Shown one piece after another: positions 62,638 through 64,000 of a stretch of DNA of 64,000 nt (the stretch's first letter is position 1; each line of letters begins with the position of its first letter). The notes beneath the pieces are model-generated. The model saw only the letters and a program-made list of their open reading frames with translations. It did not search any database and was not told the origin of the DNA. The stretch is from positions 310,001-374,000 of the forward strand of contig CAYXYB010000001.1 in the NCBI GenBank assembly GCA_964469215.1, written 5' to 3'. The translations under genes and the position numbers were made by a program. This DNA comes from SKPS01 sp964469215. GTDB lineage: Bacteria > Bacteroidota > Bacteroidia > Bacteroidales > SKPS01.

Positions 62638-64000
62638 TTATTTATGACCTGATCCGTTGCAAGATGGACAAATTGTAGCATTGGAATCAACAGTATAACC
62701 TTTTCCATCGCAACTGTAACAGCTTTTTTTCCCTGTTCCACTACAAGAAGAACAGTTTTGGCTATTGGTTCTATCAGCACTGTAAATACGACCTGCACCA
62801 CCGCAAACGGTACATCTTTTTCCGCCATCTCCCATACAAACAGAACAAGTTTTTTTATTTGCACCAAGATAGCCAGAGCCACCGCATTTATCACATGGTT
62901 TTCCGGCTTCTTTTTGGGCTGCTTTCACCTTTTCCTTTTCTTCAAGTGCTTTGGCTTCTGCAGCTCTTTTTATTTCTAATTGTTTTACATAATCGCGATA
63001 TTCTTGATCTTTTGCGATCTTAAGATTTTCTCTGTTTTTTGATTGAACTACCTTGGCAAGACCTCTGCCATCAAAATATTCAGCTTTAGTAAAAATTTCC
63101 GGAATTGCAACTTTTCCTGTAGTATCCACAAAAACACAACTGTCTTTTCCGATTGTTACCGGCAACAATGATATTGTTGTCGCAGCATTTCGTTGGTACA
63201 TTCCGGCAGTATCAACCGGAACAAGTTTGCCATAACGGTTAATTAACGCACCAAACGGATAACCCTTCGGATCTTTTAAGTAAAAATTAGACAAATAAAT
63301 CCACTCTATCCTGCTCAAATTTAAAAAAGGCATACCCTTGTCTAAATATCTACTTTCTAAACGTGAATATAAAAAATTATTTGTAGATTTAGAAGAACCA
63401 CCATAAACATGATTGATCAAAATATCAAATTGAATTTTCATTTCCATTTCTTTATCAGGATTTCTGTTAGTTATACTTATTTCTTCTCCCGTTTTATTAA
63501 TCCATTTAATTTTATCCTTGTTTTGCAGAAATGCCGCACCTTCAATAAAATAGCCCGCAGCAGTCGCTTTTTTCAAAGGAATAACAAGTTTGCCGTTATA
63601 GTCTATGTAACCCCATTTCCCCTTTTTCTCTACAGCGGCAAGTCCATCTGAAAAATATTCTATATTATCGTATTCAGTAAGTATTTCCTGTTTTGTAGCT
63701 TTAATCAAAAGGCCATTCTTTCCGTTTTTCTTAATGTAATACACTGGATCCAACATATCTGACAAAAGTTCATATTCAGGATTTACAACCCAGTTTCCCA
63801 AAGTATCAATCATTCCATATTTGTCACCTTTTTTCACCAGTAATTTACCCCAAAAATAATGTACCATATATGGGTAATTTTTACGGTCTGATACTTCCAA
63901 AACCCAACCCGGATTACCAATCAGATCAATGTCGCCGCATGGTAGGGGTTTACCATTTCTGTCGAATAAAAAATCCTTCCATTCAGTCGAAAGAACAGTA
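62638..64000 (-). CDS. WG-repeat protein with C-terminal CxxCxGxG zinc-finger repeats (5' end beyond the window)
   Basis: The frame is open to the right edge (about 453 codons seen); the start is outside. The N-terminal 280 residues are WG-type (KWG) repeats: GKLLVKKGDKYGMIDTLGNW, KKGKWGYIDYNGKLVIP, KDSCVFVDTTGKVAIP. A charged helix follows (KRAAEAKALEEKEKVKAAQKE). The last 90 residues hold six or so C-x-x-C-x-G-x-G modules (CDKCGGSG, CSVCMGDG, CTVCGGAG, CSSCSGTG, CYSCDGKG, CPSCNGSG), as in the DnaJ zinc domain. Probably a protein-binding protein; the role is unknown. Confidence 0.82.
   Translation of the reverse strand, partial: TVLSTEWKDFLFDRNGKPLPCGDIDLIGNPGWVLEVSDRKNYPYMVHYFWGKLLVKKGDKYGMIDTLGNWVVNPEYELLSDMLDPVYYIKKNGKNGLLIKATKQEILTEYDNIEYFSDGLAAVEKKGKWGYIDYNGKLVIPLKKATAAGYFIEGAAFLQNKDKIKWINKTGEEISITNRNPDKEMEMKIQFDILINHVYGGSSKSTNNFLYSRLESRYLDKGMPFLNLSRIEWIYLSNFYLKDPKGYPFGALINRYGKLVPVDTAGMYQRNAATTISLLPVTIGKDSCVFVDTTGKVAIPEIFTKAEYFDGRGLAKVVQSKNRENLKIAKDQEYRDYVKQLEIKRAAEAKALEEKEKVKAAQKEAGKPCDKCGGSGYLGANKKTCSVCMGDGGKRCTVCGGAGRIYSADRTNSQNCSSCSGTGKKSCYSCDGKGYTVDSNATICPSCNGSGHK

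Noticed and set aside
1..64000. CRISPR arrays, prophage or plasmid functions, and a DGR template repeat or reverse transcriptase
   Set aside because: None was seen by reading both strands; the only mobile traces are the IS4-type fragment and the tRNA-Ser repeat cluster.

Overview
The window is a chromosomal segment of a Bacteroidetes bacterium, most likely of the order Bacteroidales. The evidence is type IX secretion (T9SS) C-terminal sorting domains, a PorV/PorQ-family protein beside a TonB-dependent receptor, LytTR/His_kinase and propeller-type two-component systems, the envelope/tRNA gene row ftsX-DUF3098-uppP-truB-queA, and promoters of the Bacteroidetes type (TTTG or TTG, about 19-20 nt, then TAnnTTTG). 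No phage, plasmid or CRISPR functions are visible.

Layout. 1-6.0 kb (minus): two SGNH-hydrolase-like envelope proteins (the first cut by the left edge), a LysM transglycosylase-like protein without its catalytic glutamate, and a long MORN-like repeat protein. 6-11 kb: polyprenyl synthase, a small outer-membrane barrel, a decayed T9SS cargo gene, ubiX, queG and ruvB. 11-15.9 kb: a FISUMP-domain surface protein, an OmpR-type two-component system facing a Cys/Lys/Ser-rich exported protein, and a roughly 480-nt structured RNA on the minus strand with its own promoter and terminator. 15.9-25 kb: lysC, mfd and several exported proteins. 25-28 kb: tRNA-Asn, a multihaem cytochrome with a T9SS domain, a truncated mnmH, and tRNA-Ser whose 3' end and terminator are duplicated. 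28-38 kb: LytS/LytR-type system with a LiaF-like protein, two universal stress proteins flanking a SPOR protein, a cysteine-free Rieske-like lipoprotein, and a propeller sensor kinase with its LytTR regulator. 38.8-47.8 kb: a TonB receptor / large exported protein / PorV-like triplet. 47.9-58.6 kb: housekeeping genes (greA, HIT, ruvC, flippase-like, GT2, ispD, queA, truB, uppP, ftsX, TPR, VanZ). 58.7-64 kb: a T9SS beta-propeller protein and then an accessory region.

The most notable region is 60.4-62.6 kb. A secreted FISUMP (C-type-lectin-fold) protein ends in a segment with the codon signature of a diversity-generating retroelement (DGR) variable region. Most variable-looking codons are NNY, as expected when AAY template codons are adenine-mutagenised. 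It is followed by a hairpin, a frameshifted avd-like four-helix-bundle gene, a truncated second four-helix gene and an IS4-type transposase fragment. No template repeat or reverse transcriptase is present in the window, so this is either a decayed DGR or a remote target served in trans. The second notable element is the unidentified structured RNA at 15.2-15.7 kb, which carries GNRA- and UNCG-type tetraloops, a textbook promoter and an intrinsic terminator.

All functions are judged by reading the sequence. No database search was possible.
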